DNA from: Pseudomonas wuhanensis
GTDB taxonomy: Bacteria > Pseudomonadota > Gammaproteobacteria > Pseudomonadales > Pseudomonadaceae
Length of the DNA stretch: 64,000 nucleotides
Reading direction: 5' to 3'
Assembly (NCBI RefSeq): GCF_030687395.1
Contig: NZ_CP117430.1
Location: 3,472,001-3,536,000, forward strand
Part shown: in pieces, positions 57,025-64,000 of the stretch
How positions within the stretch are numbered: position 1 is the first letter of the stretch
Layout of the letters: the number at the start of each line of letters is the position of its first letter
The notes under the pieces: model-generated
What the model saw: the letters and a program-made list of their open reading frames with translations, nothing else
Told to the model about the DNA's origin: nothing
Databases searched by the model: none
Translations under genes and position numbers: made by a program

Positions 57025-57246
57025 ATGATTGAGATGGCGTTGAATCTATTGGGCGTTTTGGGGCTTTGGCTGGCGGTCGAATATTGCCTGAAACACCAAA
57101 CCGCCCAGAGCCTGGACGATGCCAGCCTGATTCCGTTCGCCGATGACCCCGAGGTGGCGCGGCGGGTGGAGTTGGCCACAGGCAAGAAAGTGAACGCCGT
57201 CGCGCCGGAAGAGGCGAAGCCGGGTTGGGGCAACCTCGAAATCTGA
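57025..57246 (+). CDS. Small membrane protein next to ccoN (PA4134 type, 73 aa)
   Basis: 73 residues: an N-terminal membrane helix ('MALNLLGVLGLWLAVEYCL'), then a short soluble domain containing 'SLIPFADDPEVARRVELATG' and ending G-N-L-E-I. AAGGAG lies 8 bases before ATG 57025; the gene follows ccoN by 16 bases. It resembles in size and position CcoQ-like partners and corresponds, as I recall, to PA4134. It may stabilise the orphan subunit. Confidence 0.82.
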   Translation: MIEMALNLLGVLGLWLAVEYCLKHQTAQSLDDASLIPFADDPEVARRVELATGKKVNAVAPEEAKPGWGNLEI

Positions 57247-57260
57247 GGTACACCCCATCC

Positions 57261-57354
57261 ACTGTGGGAGCGGGCTTGCCCGCGATGGCGGCTTAACTTT
57301 CAACATTTGTATCGACTGACACTCCGCAATCGCGGGCAAGCCCGCTCCCACAGG
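57261..57354. repeat. REP pair (type A), inverted
   Basis: ACTGTGGGAGCGGGCTTGCC at 57261 and GGCAAGCCCGCTCCCACAG ending 57354, an almost perfect pair with GCGATGGCGG / ACTCCGCAATCGCG inner arms. Confidence 0.87.
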
Positions 57355-57366
57355 GTTGAGTGTCGA

Positions 57367-57861
57367 TTAGCCGCGCTCGCGGGGAATCAGGCTCTGCAGC
57401 TGCTGCGCCAGGAAGTTCGCATCGAAAGCAAAGGTGTCCGGGTCTTTCAAGCCATTGGTCTTGCGCCACTGCCAGGCGCTGGACGGCGGCAGGCACACCA
57501 GCGAAATGCTGCCATAGCGCGCTGCAGTCAACCCCATCACGGCCAGGGAAATCTGCCCACCCGCGCCCATCACGTCCGGCACAAACTCCACCGGTTTCCC
57601 GGCGATGACGATACTCAGCTTCTCGGTCTTGAACGTCGACGTCTCGACGGGCACGCTCGGCCCGGACGCGACATACGCCTCGCGGCTCACTTCCAACAGA
57701 TTCGGCGTCAGGACCGGCGCCAGCCACTGCTGGATCTGATCGAACAACTCACCAATGCGCGTCGCCCACACGGCCGATTGCGACTCAAACAGTTGCTTCT
57801 TGTGCGCTTCGCTATCTGCGTAGTGGCGAAGCATCTCACCCAATTGCTGTACGTCGTCCAT
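57367..57861 (-). CDS. Unknown cytoplasmic protein (164 aa)
   Basis: Not recognised. 164 residues: helical N-terminal half ('LGEMLRHYADSEAHKKQLFE', 'IGELFDQIQQWLAPV'), then beta-rich ('ETSTFKTEKLSIVIAGKPVEFVPD') and a helical end 'AFDANFLAQQLQSLIPRERG'. No signal or membrane segment. ATG 57861 has AAAGGA 9 bases upstream; the frame back to 57990 is not supported. It seems a conserved Pseudomonas hypothetical with normal codon use. Divergent from the racemase gene. Confidence 0.72.
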   Translation of the reverse strand: MDDVQQLGEMLRHYADSEAHKKQLFESQSAVWATRIGELFDQIQQWLAPVLTPNLLEVSREAYVASGPSVPVETSTFKTEKLSIVIAGKPVEFVPDVMGAGGQISLAVMGLTAARYGSISLVCLPPSSAWQWRKTNGLKDPDTFAFDANFLAQQLQSLIPRERG

Positions 57862-58094
57862 TGCGGTGTTCCTTTGGTTGAAGCGGTGCTGCGGACTTTG
57901 AGCATGGCAGATGCTGACAACTCGCGTACGGAAAAGGTGCGAACGGCTGCAGAGGCTCGGTAGATGAACAGCACCATGACACTTCACCAAAGGATGAGCG
58001 GTACAGTTGATTTTCGCTGGTATCCGTCATTGGACAAATGGACACTCCCTTCAGGCCTGGCCCATTGACACAGGCCACAGCCTGAGGAAATCCA

Positions 58095-58787
58095 ATGCGC
58101 ACCATCGGCCTTATCGGCGGCATGAGCTGGGAGTCCAGCGCCGAGTATTACCGTCTCATCAACCAACAGGTACGCGACCGACTGGGGCCGCTGCGTTCGG
58201 CGAAGTTGCTGATGTACAGCGTCGACTTCGGCCCTGTTGAACAGGCCCAGCATGCCGGACGCTGGGATGACGCGGCGGCGATTCTGGTGGATGCGGCCTG
58301 GCGTCTGCAGGCGGGTGGCGCCGAGTGCGTGGTGCTGTGTACCAACACCATGCACAAGGTGGCCGGGCAGATTCAGGCAGCGATCGATATTCCGTTCCTG
58401 CACATTGCCGATCCGGCTGGCCAAGCGGCACTGGACGCTGGTGCTCTGCGGGTGGGTTTGCTGGGCACTGCGTTCACCATGGAGCAAGACTTTCTCAAGG
58501 CACGCCTGACGGCCAAGGGTCTGACGGTGCTGGTGCCGGAGGCTGATGAGCGCCAGGCTGTGCACCGGATCATCTATGACGAGTTGTGCGTCGGGGTGAT
58601 CAGCGAGGCGTCACGCCAGGTTTATCAACGGGTGATCGAGTCGCTGACCGAACGCGGCGCCCAGGCGATCATCCTCGGCTGTACGGAAATAGGCCTGCTG
58701 ATCAAACCCGAGCACAGCGCCCTGCCCTTGCTCGACACCACCGAACTGCATGCGCAGGCGGCGGTGGCGTTTGCGTTGGGCGACTGA
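58095..58787 (+). CDS. Aspartate/glutamate racemase family protein
   Basis: 230 residues, PLP-independent two-cysteine racemase fold. Start 'TIGLIGGMSWESSAEYYRLIN', first catalytic Cys in 'CVVLCTNTMHK' (about residue 82), second in 'ILGCTEIGLL' (about residue 195). Length matches YgeA-type amino acid racemases (230). GAGGAAA precedes ATG 58095. Substrate specificity cannot be told. Confidence 0.92.
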   Translation: MRTIGLIGGMSWESSAEYYRLINQQVRDRLGPLRSAKLLMYSVDFGPVEQAQHAGRWDDAAAILVDAAWRLQAGGAECVVLCTNTMHKVAGQIQAAIDIPFLHIADPAGQAALDAGALRVGLLGTAFTMEQDFLKARLTAKGLTVLVPEADERQAVHRIIYDELCVGVISEASRQVYQRVIESLTERGAQAIILGCTEIGLLIKPEHSALPLLDTTELHAQAAVAFALGD

Positions 58788-58803
58788 GTCAATAAGGCGC
58801 AGA

Positions 58804-58899
58804 ACCTGTGGGAGCGTGGCTTGCCCGCGATGAACGATGACGCGTAATACCTGAAAAAACGCGGTGCATTCTTCGCGGGCAAGCCTCGCTCCCACAGGA
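58804..58899. repeat. REP pair (type A), inverted
   Basis: ACCTGTGGGAGCGTGGCTTG at 58804 and GCGGGCAAGCCTCGCTCCCA ending 58898 (then CAGG), between convergent racemase and GNAT genes. Confidence 0.85.
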
Positions 58900-58919
58900 T
58901 TCTCGTCGCTCAAACTTTT

Positions 58920-59435
58920 TCACTTACTGGCGCGACGCAACCGCGCCATGCTCAGGGTATCGACCAGCCGACCGTCACGCACGGCGTAATCGCGAAACAG
59001 GCCTTCGGTCTCGAAGCCGAATTTCTGGTACAGGCCGATGGCTGCTTCGTTGTCGGCGTACACCGAAAGTTCGACCCGTTGCAGGTTCATCCAGTTGTCG
59101 GCGACGTCCAGCGCTGCTGCCAGCAGTTTCGAACCGACGCCCTTGCCCTGCCACGCCACGGCGACCCCCATGCCGAAGCTGCCGGCGTGGCTGCGGCGGA
59201 TTCGCGAAAACTGCTCAAGGCCAATGTTGCCGATGACCGTTCCCTGATGCAGCGCCACCAGTTTCACCGCCCGCTCGTTGTCCGCCATCAGGCGTTGGCG
59301 CCAGACTTCGCTGGACTGAAACGGCATTTGCAGCACCTGACGGGCCACGGCCGGGTCGTTGTAGAGCGCGGTGATGCCCTCGATGTGGGATTCGCTGAAG
59401 CGTTCGAGGTGAATGGCGGCGTCGTGGTCGGGCAT
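58920..59435 (-). CDS. GNAT-family N-acetyltransferase
   Basis: 171 residues with the acetyl-CoA fold: 'HLERFSESHIEGITALYNDPAV', 'VKLVALHQGTVIGNIGLE', pyrophosphate loop 'VAVAWQGKGVGSKLLAAALD' (Q-x-x-G-x-G), 'RVELSVYADNEAAIGLYQKFGFETEG' (Asn/Tyr motif). The closing 'YAVRDGRLVDTLSMARL' resembles RimJ/aminoglycoside-like and YhhY-type GNATs. Substrate unknown. ATG 59435; AAGGA lies 11 bases upstream. Confidence 0.9.
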   Translation of the reverse strand: MPDHDAAIHLERFSESHIEGITALYNDPAVARQVLQMPFQSSEVWRQRLMADNERAVKLVALHQGTVIGNIGLEQFSRIRRSHAGSFGMGVAVAWQGKGVGSKLLAAALDVADNWMNLQRVELSVYADNEAAIGLYQKFGFETEGLFRDYAVRDGRLVDTLSMARLRRASK

Positions 59436-59541
59436 GGTGGTGTTCGTCCTTGATCGGTGTGTGGCCGATCACTCTAGCCGCCCTTCACCTGTCTGGCGAC
59501 ATCAATACCGGGGAAATACTCTTTTGTGGGGAGAAGACGCT

Positions 59542-59677
59542 CTGTGGCGAGGGAGCTTGCTCCCGCTCGGCTGCGAAGCAGTCGTAAACCCGGCAAATGC
59601 GGTTTATCGGATACAACCGGGTTGAATGATTTTGGGGCTGCTGCGCAGCCCAACTGGGGCAAGCCCCCTCACCACAA
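59542..59677. repeat. REP-like inverted repeat (type B)
   Basis: TGTGGCGAGGGAGCTTGCTC at 59543 against GGGGCAAGCCCCCTCACCAC ending 59675: a diverged right arm. The centre carries GGCTGCGAAGCAGTCG and GGGGCTGCTGCGCAGCCC. Confidence 0.78.
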
Positions 59678-60010
59678 ATGAGCGGGGGTCAGTCAAGGAA
59701 CGAGCCTACACGCAAACCATCTGTTTCAGGCGTTCAGCCGGTTGACTGCCCTGTCCTCACTCCCTATCCTCGCGCCTGTCACGACTCATTCGTGATCGGG
59801 TTTGACGGCTCGGAAAGTCCAAGACGCACATTGCTCTCTAATGTGCTCGTGCACTCGTGTGCCCGACGCACTGCTCAATGGTGACTGTGTGCGGGGCATC
59901 TTCGGGTGCGCCGGGTGTCTTGGACCGGTCCGTCAACCTGCACACAGTTGCCACCTATTCGTTTGACGGCGATGAAGTGGCAGTTCTCTGACTTCCAAGA
60001 GGCTACACCC
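59678..60010 (+). promoter_or_regulatory. Structured leader of the DUF3077 gene pair, no gene seen
   Basis: About 330 bases with no credible coding frame. Close to the gene, GTTGCCACCT (59947-59956) faces GTGGCAGTT (59976-59984), a 7-bp stem enclosing a ~20-base loop. Upstream, 59830-59900 is rich in GTGCTCGTGCACTCGTGTGC and GTGACTGTGTGC type GTGC/GCAC blocks able to form further stems. The regularity suggests a functional 5' leader or small RNA; I cannot name a family. Confidence 0.4.
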
Positions 60011-60295
60011 ATGACCAACGCAACCACAAAATCCACCCCCTTCGCCCCCTGCGACCACGTCGACCATCACCTCTTCGCCGTCCAACCCGGCATCCCGCTA
60101 CTCGACGCCCTGGAACACGCCTCGGTCTACCTCAGCTGCGCCGAAGCCCTCGCCCATCAAGCCCCCACCGCCACCCGCCCGGAACACAGCGCTTCATTGC
60201 GGTGGGCCAGCCAGCAGATGCTCGGCACCGCGCGCTCACTGGTGCAAGCCTCCATCGACGGTTTGCACCGCGCGCAAGCAGGCGGTGACGCATGA
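60011..60295 (+). CDS. DUF3077 family protein (94 aa)
   Basis: 94 residues with the family core 'LFAVQPGIPLLDALEHASVYLSCAEALAHQA', then 'LRWASQQMLGTARSLVQASIDGL'. All-helical, soluble. AAGAGG lies 9 bases before ATG 60011; earlier in-frame starts run through the leader. Such genes are common and multi-copy in fluorescent pseudomonads, of unknown function. It overlaps the next gene by ATGA (60292-60295). Confidence 0.82.
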   Translation: MTNATTKSTPFAPCDHVDHHLFAVQPGIPLLDALEHASVYLSCAEALAHQAPTATRPEHSASLRWASQQMLGTARSLVQASIDGLHRAQAGGDA

Positions 60296-60558
60296 ATCCG
60301 CACATGCCGATGACTCACAATGACGGTGACATTCCGGTGCTGCTGGTCGCCACCCAAACGCCGCTGGATCTGCTGCACCGCAGCGCCGCCAGTCGTTTTC
60401 TGGCGGTGACGCAGATGATGGAAAGCCTGGCCAACCTCGACATCACCCGCGCCAGTGGCGCCGACGTGCAGCAACTGGCGCATGCGGCGGCGATGTTGTT
60501 GCGCGATGGCTGTGATGTGATGGATGTACTGGGACGGCGGATTCGAGCGCGAGTCTGA
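60292..60558 (+). CDS. Small helical protein coupled to DUF3077 gene (88 aa)
   Basis: 88 residues; after a Met/His-rich start comes 'IPVLLVATQTPLDLLHRSAASRFLAVTQMMESL', two amphipathic helices and a basic end 'DVLGRRIRARV'. The ATG overlaps the upstream stop (ATGA), so it is translated with the DUF3077 protein. Its helix pattern resembles a shortened DUF3077 relative. Function unknown. Confidence 0.75.
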   Translation: MNPHMPMTHNDGDIPVLLVATQTPLDLLHRSAASRFLAVTQMMESLANLDITRASGADVQQLAHAAAMLLRDGCDVMDVLGRRIRARV

Positions 60559-60572
60559 CCGTCGAGCCCTAG

Positions 60573-60708
60573 CCCTGTGGCGAGGGAGCTTGCTCCCGTT
60601 GGGGCGCGTAGCCCCCCCAAAACCATTCAATCCGGTACATCAGACAAACCGGGTTATCAGAATTGGGGCTGCTGCGCAGCCCAACGGGAGCAAGCTCCCT
60701 CGCCACAA
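60573..60708. repeat. REP-like inverted repeat (type B)
   Basis: CCTGTGGCGAGGGAGCTTGC at 60574 and GCAAGCTCCCTCGCCACA ending 60707, with inner GGGGCTGCTGCGCAGCCCAACGG. Between convergent DUF3077 pair and LysR gene. Confidence 0.84.
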
Positions 60709-60727
60709 AAGTGTTCTTGCCAGCGGG

Positions 60728-61714
60728 TTATTCGATCAACTCAAACCACTCCCGTCGCTCACTGAACGTGTTGTGGATCAGCTCGACGATTCCCTGCACC
60801 TCGGTCTCATTCCTGGAGTCGGCATTGACCGCCATCCACACCTGGCGCTGCATCGGTTGCTTGAAGAGCCCCGGCAACGCCACCAGCCCCCGGTCGAATT
60901 GGCTCATGTAGTGCGGCAGCAGACCGATGCAGGCGCTGCAACGGATCATCTCTAGCATCAGCTCATAGGAATGCAGCTGAACCACCCCCGCCAGGCGCTG
61001 CTCCACCAGACTGTTCCACGGCCCAAAAGCGCCGACATGGCGATCGTGCTGCCATTGCACCAGCATGAAATCGGCCAGGTCACCCAGGCTGTCCGGCCGC
61101 GCCGCGACCCGTGAATACCGTTTGGCGATGTGCGGCAGATAGTCCAGCCGTGCCAGACGCTGGGGTTCGCTGATGGCAAAACTGGGACCTGGCAACGGCG
61201 AATCAGTGCCCGCCAGCCACACCACCACATCGGCACTGATCGCGCGCAGGGACAGTTCGCTGTCCAGGGAAATGATGTCCAGGCGCACGCTGGCGTTGCG
61301 CCGCAGCAGCGAAACCAGGTCGCGGCCGAGGATGTCATGCAGGATCGACTCGGCCACGGCCAGGCGAATCAAGGGCTGTTCGATCACCGGCAACTTGCGC
61401 TCATGCACCAGCGCGATCAACCGCGCCTGCAACTGCTGGCCGTCACGACTCAAGGTCAGCGAACTGCCCTGGAACTTGAACAACGAACGTTGCAGCTGAT
61501 CTTCCAGCTGCGCCAGGTGCTTGCGCAGCAGGGTCGCCCGCACATTGAGACTGCGCGCGGCCTGCATGAAACAGCCGCAACGGGCGCTGACCAGAAAGTA
61601 CTGCGCCACCTCGGCCTCAATCCCGGCGGCCCGTGCCAGCCAAGACTCGGATGGCCCCTGCGGGGATCGGTATTCGACAACACCCTGACGTCCTGTGGGT
61701 TCTATGAATGACAT
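60728..61714 (-). CDS. LysR-type transcriptional regulator with N-terminal extension
   Basis: 328 residues. A helix-turn-helix region 'AQYFLVSARCGCFMQAARSLNVRATLLRKHLAQLEDQLQRSLF' lies at about residues 37-80, 30 or so residues later than in normal LTTRs, followed by the substrate-binding domain ('RLAVAESILHDILG', 'GLLPHYMSQFDRGLVALP'). AGGGAG precedes ATG 61714. Standing alone behind the ppiC-like operon on the same strand, it may regulate it; the inducer is unknown. Confidence 0.82.
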   Translation of the reverse strand: MSFIEPTGRQGVVEYRSPQGPSESWLARAAGIEAEVAQYFLVSARCGCFMQAARSLNVRATLLRKHLAQLEDQLQRSLFKFQGSSLTLSRDGQQLQARLIALVHERKLPVIEQPLIRLAVAESILHDILGRDLVSLLRRNASVRLDIISLDSELSLRAISADVVVWLAGTDSPLPGPSFAISEPQRLARLDYLPHIAKRYSRVAARPDSLGDLADFMLVQWQHDRHVGAFGPWNSLVEQRLAGVVQLHSYELMLEMIRCSACIGLLPHYMSQFDRGLVALPGLFKQPMQRQVWMAVNADSRNETEVQGIVELIHNTFSERREWFELIE

Positions 61715-61785
61715 CGATGACTCCCTGTCGATCTTTGTTTTTGATTGCTTCCAGCGCGATGAAAACTCTTAAAACCAGTGAAAAA

Positions 61786-61879
61786 CCTGTGGGAGCGGGC
61801 TTGCTCGCGAAGAGGCCGGCACATTCAACATCCCCGGCGTCTGACATTCCGCCATCGCGGGCAAGCCCGCTCCCACAGG
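61786..61879. repeat. REP pair (type A), inverted
   Basis: ACCTGTGGGAGCGGGCTTGC at 61786 and GCGGGCAAGCCCGCTCCCAC ending 61876 (then AGG), between the isomerase gene and the LysR gene. Confidence 0.87.
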
Positions 61880-61897
61880 ATTTATGGTGAATATGGT

Positions 61898-62848
61898 TTA
61901 GCGTTTTTCCTCCAGCACTTTATTGAGCTCGGCGCCGTCGATACTCAACGTCGCGGTATTGAGCATCCCTTCCAGATAAGCCTTGGCAATCTGTTCCTGA
62001 CGCTGGGCACGCAAGGCCTGGGTCAGGCGTTCGCGCAGTTCGTCCAGGGTCGCGGTGCGGGCCGGTTGCTGTTCGGTGAGTTTGATGACGTGAAAGCCCG
62101 CCGCGCTCTGCACCGGCTCCGACACCCCACCGACCTTGAGTCGCGACACGGCGCCGCGCACTTCCGGTACCAGTTGTTGCAAGGGCTGCAGACCCGTGTC
62201 GCCACCCCGTTCGGCGCTGGCTCGGTCTTGGGAATACTGAGTCGCCAACGCTGCAAACTCCGTCGGCGCGACCTGGGCTTTTTTGCTCAGTTCCACAGCC
62301 TGTTTGCGCACGGCATCGATGTTTTGCGGGTCGCTCACCCCGAGGAAAATCTGGCTGACCCGGTACATCGGCGGCGTCACCCAACCGGCCTTGCCGGCCT
62401 CATACGCCTGCTGCAATTCGGTGGCACTGGGGTAATCGGTCGGCACCTGACTAACTGACTGCAAGTAATCGCGAAAGACAATCTGCTCGGTGGCGGCGCG
62501 GGTTTGTCGCTCCACCTCCGGGCGCTGACGCCAGCCTTGGGCGTCGGCCTGTTCGAGCACGGCTTTCTCGGCCAGGCGCGAGCGAATCCAGCTTTCCAGC
62601 GCCCCGCGATTGGCCCGCAGTTGTTCGCGAGCTTCCGTCGGCAACGTGGCGAGCAACGCTTTGAGTTCTTCAGGGGCGACTTGCTGATTGCCCAGTCGCG
62701 CGACCGCAGGCTCACTCGTTGCTAATACCGCCGATGGCGCCGGCTGCTGAGCCGCGACCGGGTCATTGCCCGGTCGCAACCCCAGTGCAACCGCAACCAC
62801 CAACACGGCCAACGCACCTGCGCCGGCCACTACCGTACGCTTTTTCAC
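61898..62848 (-). CDS. SurA/PpiC-type peptidyl-prolyl isomerase
   Basis: 316 residues. An N-terminal membrane anchor/signal ('VVAGAGALAVLVVAVALGL'), a SurA-N-like helical chaperone part (about 55-150), then a parvulin domain ('YRVSQIFLGVSDPQNIDAVRKQAVEL', 'FAALATQYSQDRASAERGGDTGLQPLQQL', 'SAAGFHVIKLTEQQPA'). A periplasmic folding factor. The start is GTG 62848, overlapping the upstream stop (GTGA). The operon context suggests a client exported by genes beyond the window. Confidence 0.88.
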   Translation of the reverse strand: MKKRTVVAGAGALAVLVVAVALGLRPGNDPVAAQQPAPSAVLATSEPAVARLGNQQVAPEELKALLATLPTEAREQLRANRGALESWIRSRLAEKAVLEQADAQGWRQRPEVERQTRAATEQIVFRDYLQSVSQVPTDYPSATELQQAYEAGKAGWVTPPMYRVSQIFLGVSDPQNIDAVRKQAVELSKKAQVAPTEFAALATQYSQDRASAERGGDTGLQPLQQLVPEVRGAVSRLKVGGVSEPVQSAAGFHVIKLTEQQPARTATLDELRERLTQALRAQRQEQIAKAYLEGMLNTATLSIDGAELNKVLEEKR

Positions 62849-63324
62849 AGGGCTGGAACCTCTTGCGCAGGCACCTCGACGGTTTCAGCCTGGGCCTGCA
62901 ACTGCGCAGCGTTCTGGCTGTATTCACGCAGGTAAACGATGAACTCCTGAAGCAAACGATCCCACAGTTCAAGGTTGCCACGCAGATGATCGTCGCTCAC
63001 CCCGGCGGCGACCACCACGTCCATCTCCATCACCAGAAACTCGCCCTGTACCGACAACCGGGCAAAGCGTCGCGACGCATTCCACAGCTCCGCCAGCCCG
63101 GCCGGCAACTCGCCCTGCACCCGCAAGGCGCAGCTGAAAGTGAAGTCGACGTAGCTGCCCTGCTCCGCTGCCGGATTGCCGAAACGCACCGCGTAGCCGA
63201 TGCCCTGGCTGGCGCTGAGCAACTGCACGATGCCGCTCTGTTCGGTTTGATTGACCCGGTAACCGGCGGCTTGCAGCACCTCGGTGAGGGATTGTGGCGA
63301 TACGTGGCTGATCAATTGGGTCAT
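62845..63324 (-). CDS. YbjN-like protein
   Basis: 159 residues. 'LTEVLQAAGYRVNQTEQSGIVQLLSASQGIGYAVRFG', 'FTFSCALRVQGELPAGLAELWNASRRFARLSVQGEFLVMEMDVVVAAGVS' fit the YbjN/TY3-type chaperone-like fold (secretion-chaperone relative). No signal peptide: cytoplasmic. ATG 63324 has AGGGAAG 8 bases upstream; a TTG at 63348 is in frame but weaker. It overlaps the isomerase start. Confidence 0.78.
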   Translation of the reverse strand: MTQLISHVSPQSLTEVLQAAGYRVNQTEQSGIVQLLSASQGIGYAVRFGNPAAEQGSYVDFTFSCALRVQGELPAGLAELWNASRRFARLSVQGEFLVMEMDVVVAAGVSDDHLRGNLELWDRLLQEFIVYLREYSQNAAQLQAQAETVEVPAQEVPAL

Positions 63325-63344
63325 GTGAAGTTCTTCCCTGTCAT

Positions 63345-63974
63345 TCAATGAGCGATCGCGGCCTGGGGCGCGTCAAATTGCGTCTTGTAGAGTTCGTCGC
63401 CAAAGCCTTGGGCCAGTTCTTCGAACTTGACCCTGGCTGCGCCTGCGAACGGTTGGCGGATCTTCATCACCTCGGCGACGTCGATCTTTTCGTAGGCCGC
63501 GAGGATCTCCTTGGCCACGCCGTACATCTGTTGATTCTTGACCGAACATTGCTGCATTTGTGTGTCACGCTCAGCCAATTGCGTCGCTAGCCGGGCGCGT
63601 TCGGCTTCTTTGCCCCGGGCCATCACCAACAATTCTTCATACGCTTTCTTGAATTTGCCGATCTGCTCGCTGCTGGCCGCCGCTTGCGCCTGGGCCTGGC
63701 TTTGCAGGCTGTCGTGCTGGCCGGCCAGTTGTTCAGCCACGCCTTTGACCTTGGCCAGTTCCGCCGTCAGTTGCTTGATTTGCGCCTGCGCAGCCTTGGC
63801 CTGACTCTCGGCCGCCACTTGCGCGGCGCTGGCCTGAGCCTGCTGGCTTTGCAGGGCCTGCAACTGCTGGGTGGTGCTGCGCAGTTGAGTGCGCAAGCGT
63901 TCCTCCATGCCTTCGGCGCTGGCCCCTTGAGTCAGCAGCAACCCCAGGGCAAACAGCAGGATTTTTGTGTGCAT
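63345..63974 (-). CDS. Periplasmic coiled-coil protein
   Basis: 209 residues. Signal peptide 'MHTKILLFALGLLLTQGASA' (residues 1-20), then an Ala/Gln/Glu/Lys-rich coiled coil (about 22-150, many A-Q-A repeats) and a helical end '...FAGAARVKFEELAQGFGDELYKTQFDAPQAA'. ATG 63974 has AGGGAGAG 6 bases upstream. It is the first in-window gene of an operon with the YbjN-like and isomerase genes; earlier genes may lie past the window end. Function unknown. Confidence 0.8.
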   Translation of the reverse strand: MHTKILLFALGLLLTQGASAEGMEERLRTQLRSTTQQLQALQSQQAQASAAQVAAESQAKAAQAQIKQLTAELAKVKGVAEQLAGQHDSLQSQAQAQAAASSEQIGKFKKAYEELLVMARGKEAERARLATQLAERDTQMQQCSVKNQQMYGVAKEILAAYEKIDVAEVMKIRQPFAGAARVKFEELAQGFGDELYKTQFDAPQAAIAH

Positions 63975-64000
63975 GACGCTCTCCCTGCGCCTTAGAAGCG

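Overview
This window looks like chromosomal DNA of a fluorescent-group Pseudomonas. It has high-GC coding sequence, a MuxABC-OpmB-type efflux operon, the trehalose/alpha-glucan gene block typical of the genus, an orphan cbb3 oxidase subunit next to a nitrite/sulfite reductase, an S-type pyocin, DUF2934/DUF3077/DUF3203/DUF3313 proteins, and about nineteen REP-type inverted repeats in the gaps between genes. No rRNA, tRNA, CRISPR array, transposase or integrase was seen.

Layout. 1-1168: the end of an alpha/beta hydrolase and a D-2-hydroxyacid dehydrogenase. 1766-12686 (+): glgA, treZ, malQ, treY, a DUF2934 gene and glgX, partly coupled by ATGA overlaps. 13051-16327 (+): a PIG-L deacetylase, an endonuclease/exonuclease/phosphatase protein and a short autotransporter-type beta-barrel. 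16459-24199 (-): glgE, a treS-maltokinase fusion and glgB. Together the two blocks form one circuit. Trehalose is converted to maltose, then maltose-1-phosphate (TreS-kinase), then alpha-1,4-glucan (GlgE, with GlgA as a second route), which is branched by GlgB. GlgX, MalQ, TreY and TreZ turn the glucan back into trehalose. No glgC or glgP is present in the window.

24416-28674: a Pro-rich micro-protein, MgtC/SapB, DUF3203, a CcoG-like iron-sulfur protein and a MocR regulator. 27132-32882 is a mosaic: a tandem duplication of a REP-mocR-SDR unit in which one SDR copy and one mocR copy are broken. AT-richer cargo of unknown function sits inside both units (a 221-residue protein plus a 54-residue ORF in one, a lectin-like beta-sandwich candidate in the other).

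32888-34969: an MHYT-GGDEF-EAL protein. 35222-44221: opmB, muxC, muxB, muxA. 44402-45645: tpx and an SRPBCC protein. 45710-50233 (-): a pyocin locus. Its killer protein carries two DNase-type domains, the first with all its catalytic histidines lost. It is followed by a normal immunity gene, then by a gene that fuses an immunity domain to a coiled-coil/pyocin S domain with no nuclease.

50460-52894: YciI-like, DUF3313 lipoprotein and an unknown membrane protein. 53005-57246: DUF934, nitrite/sulfite reductase, orphan ccoN and a small protein. With ccoG/mocR at 25665-28674 these match, as I recall it, the P. aeruginosa PA4129-PA4134 cluster, here split by about 25 kb. 57367-60558: unknown protein, Asp/Glu racemase, GNAT, and a DUF3077 gene pair behind a structured leader. 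60728-63974 (-): a LysR-type regulator and a three-gene operon (periplasmic coiled-coil protein, YbjN-like protein, SurA/PpiC-type isomerase). All family assignments come from reading the translated sequence by eye; no database was searched.
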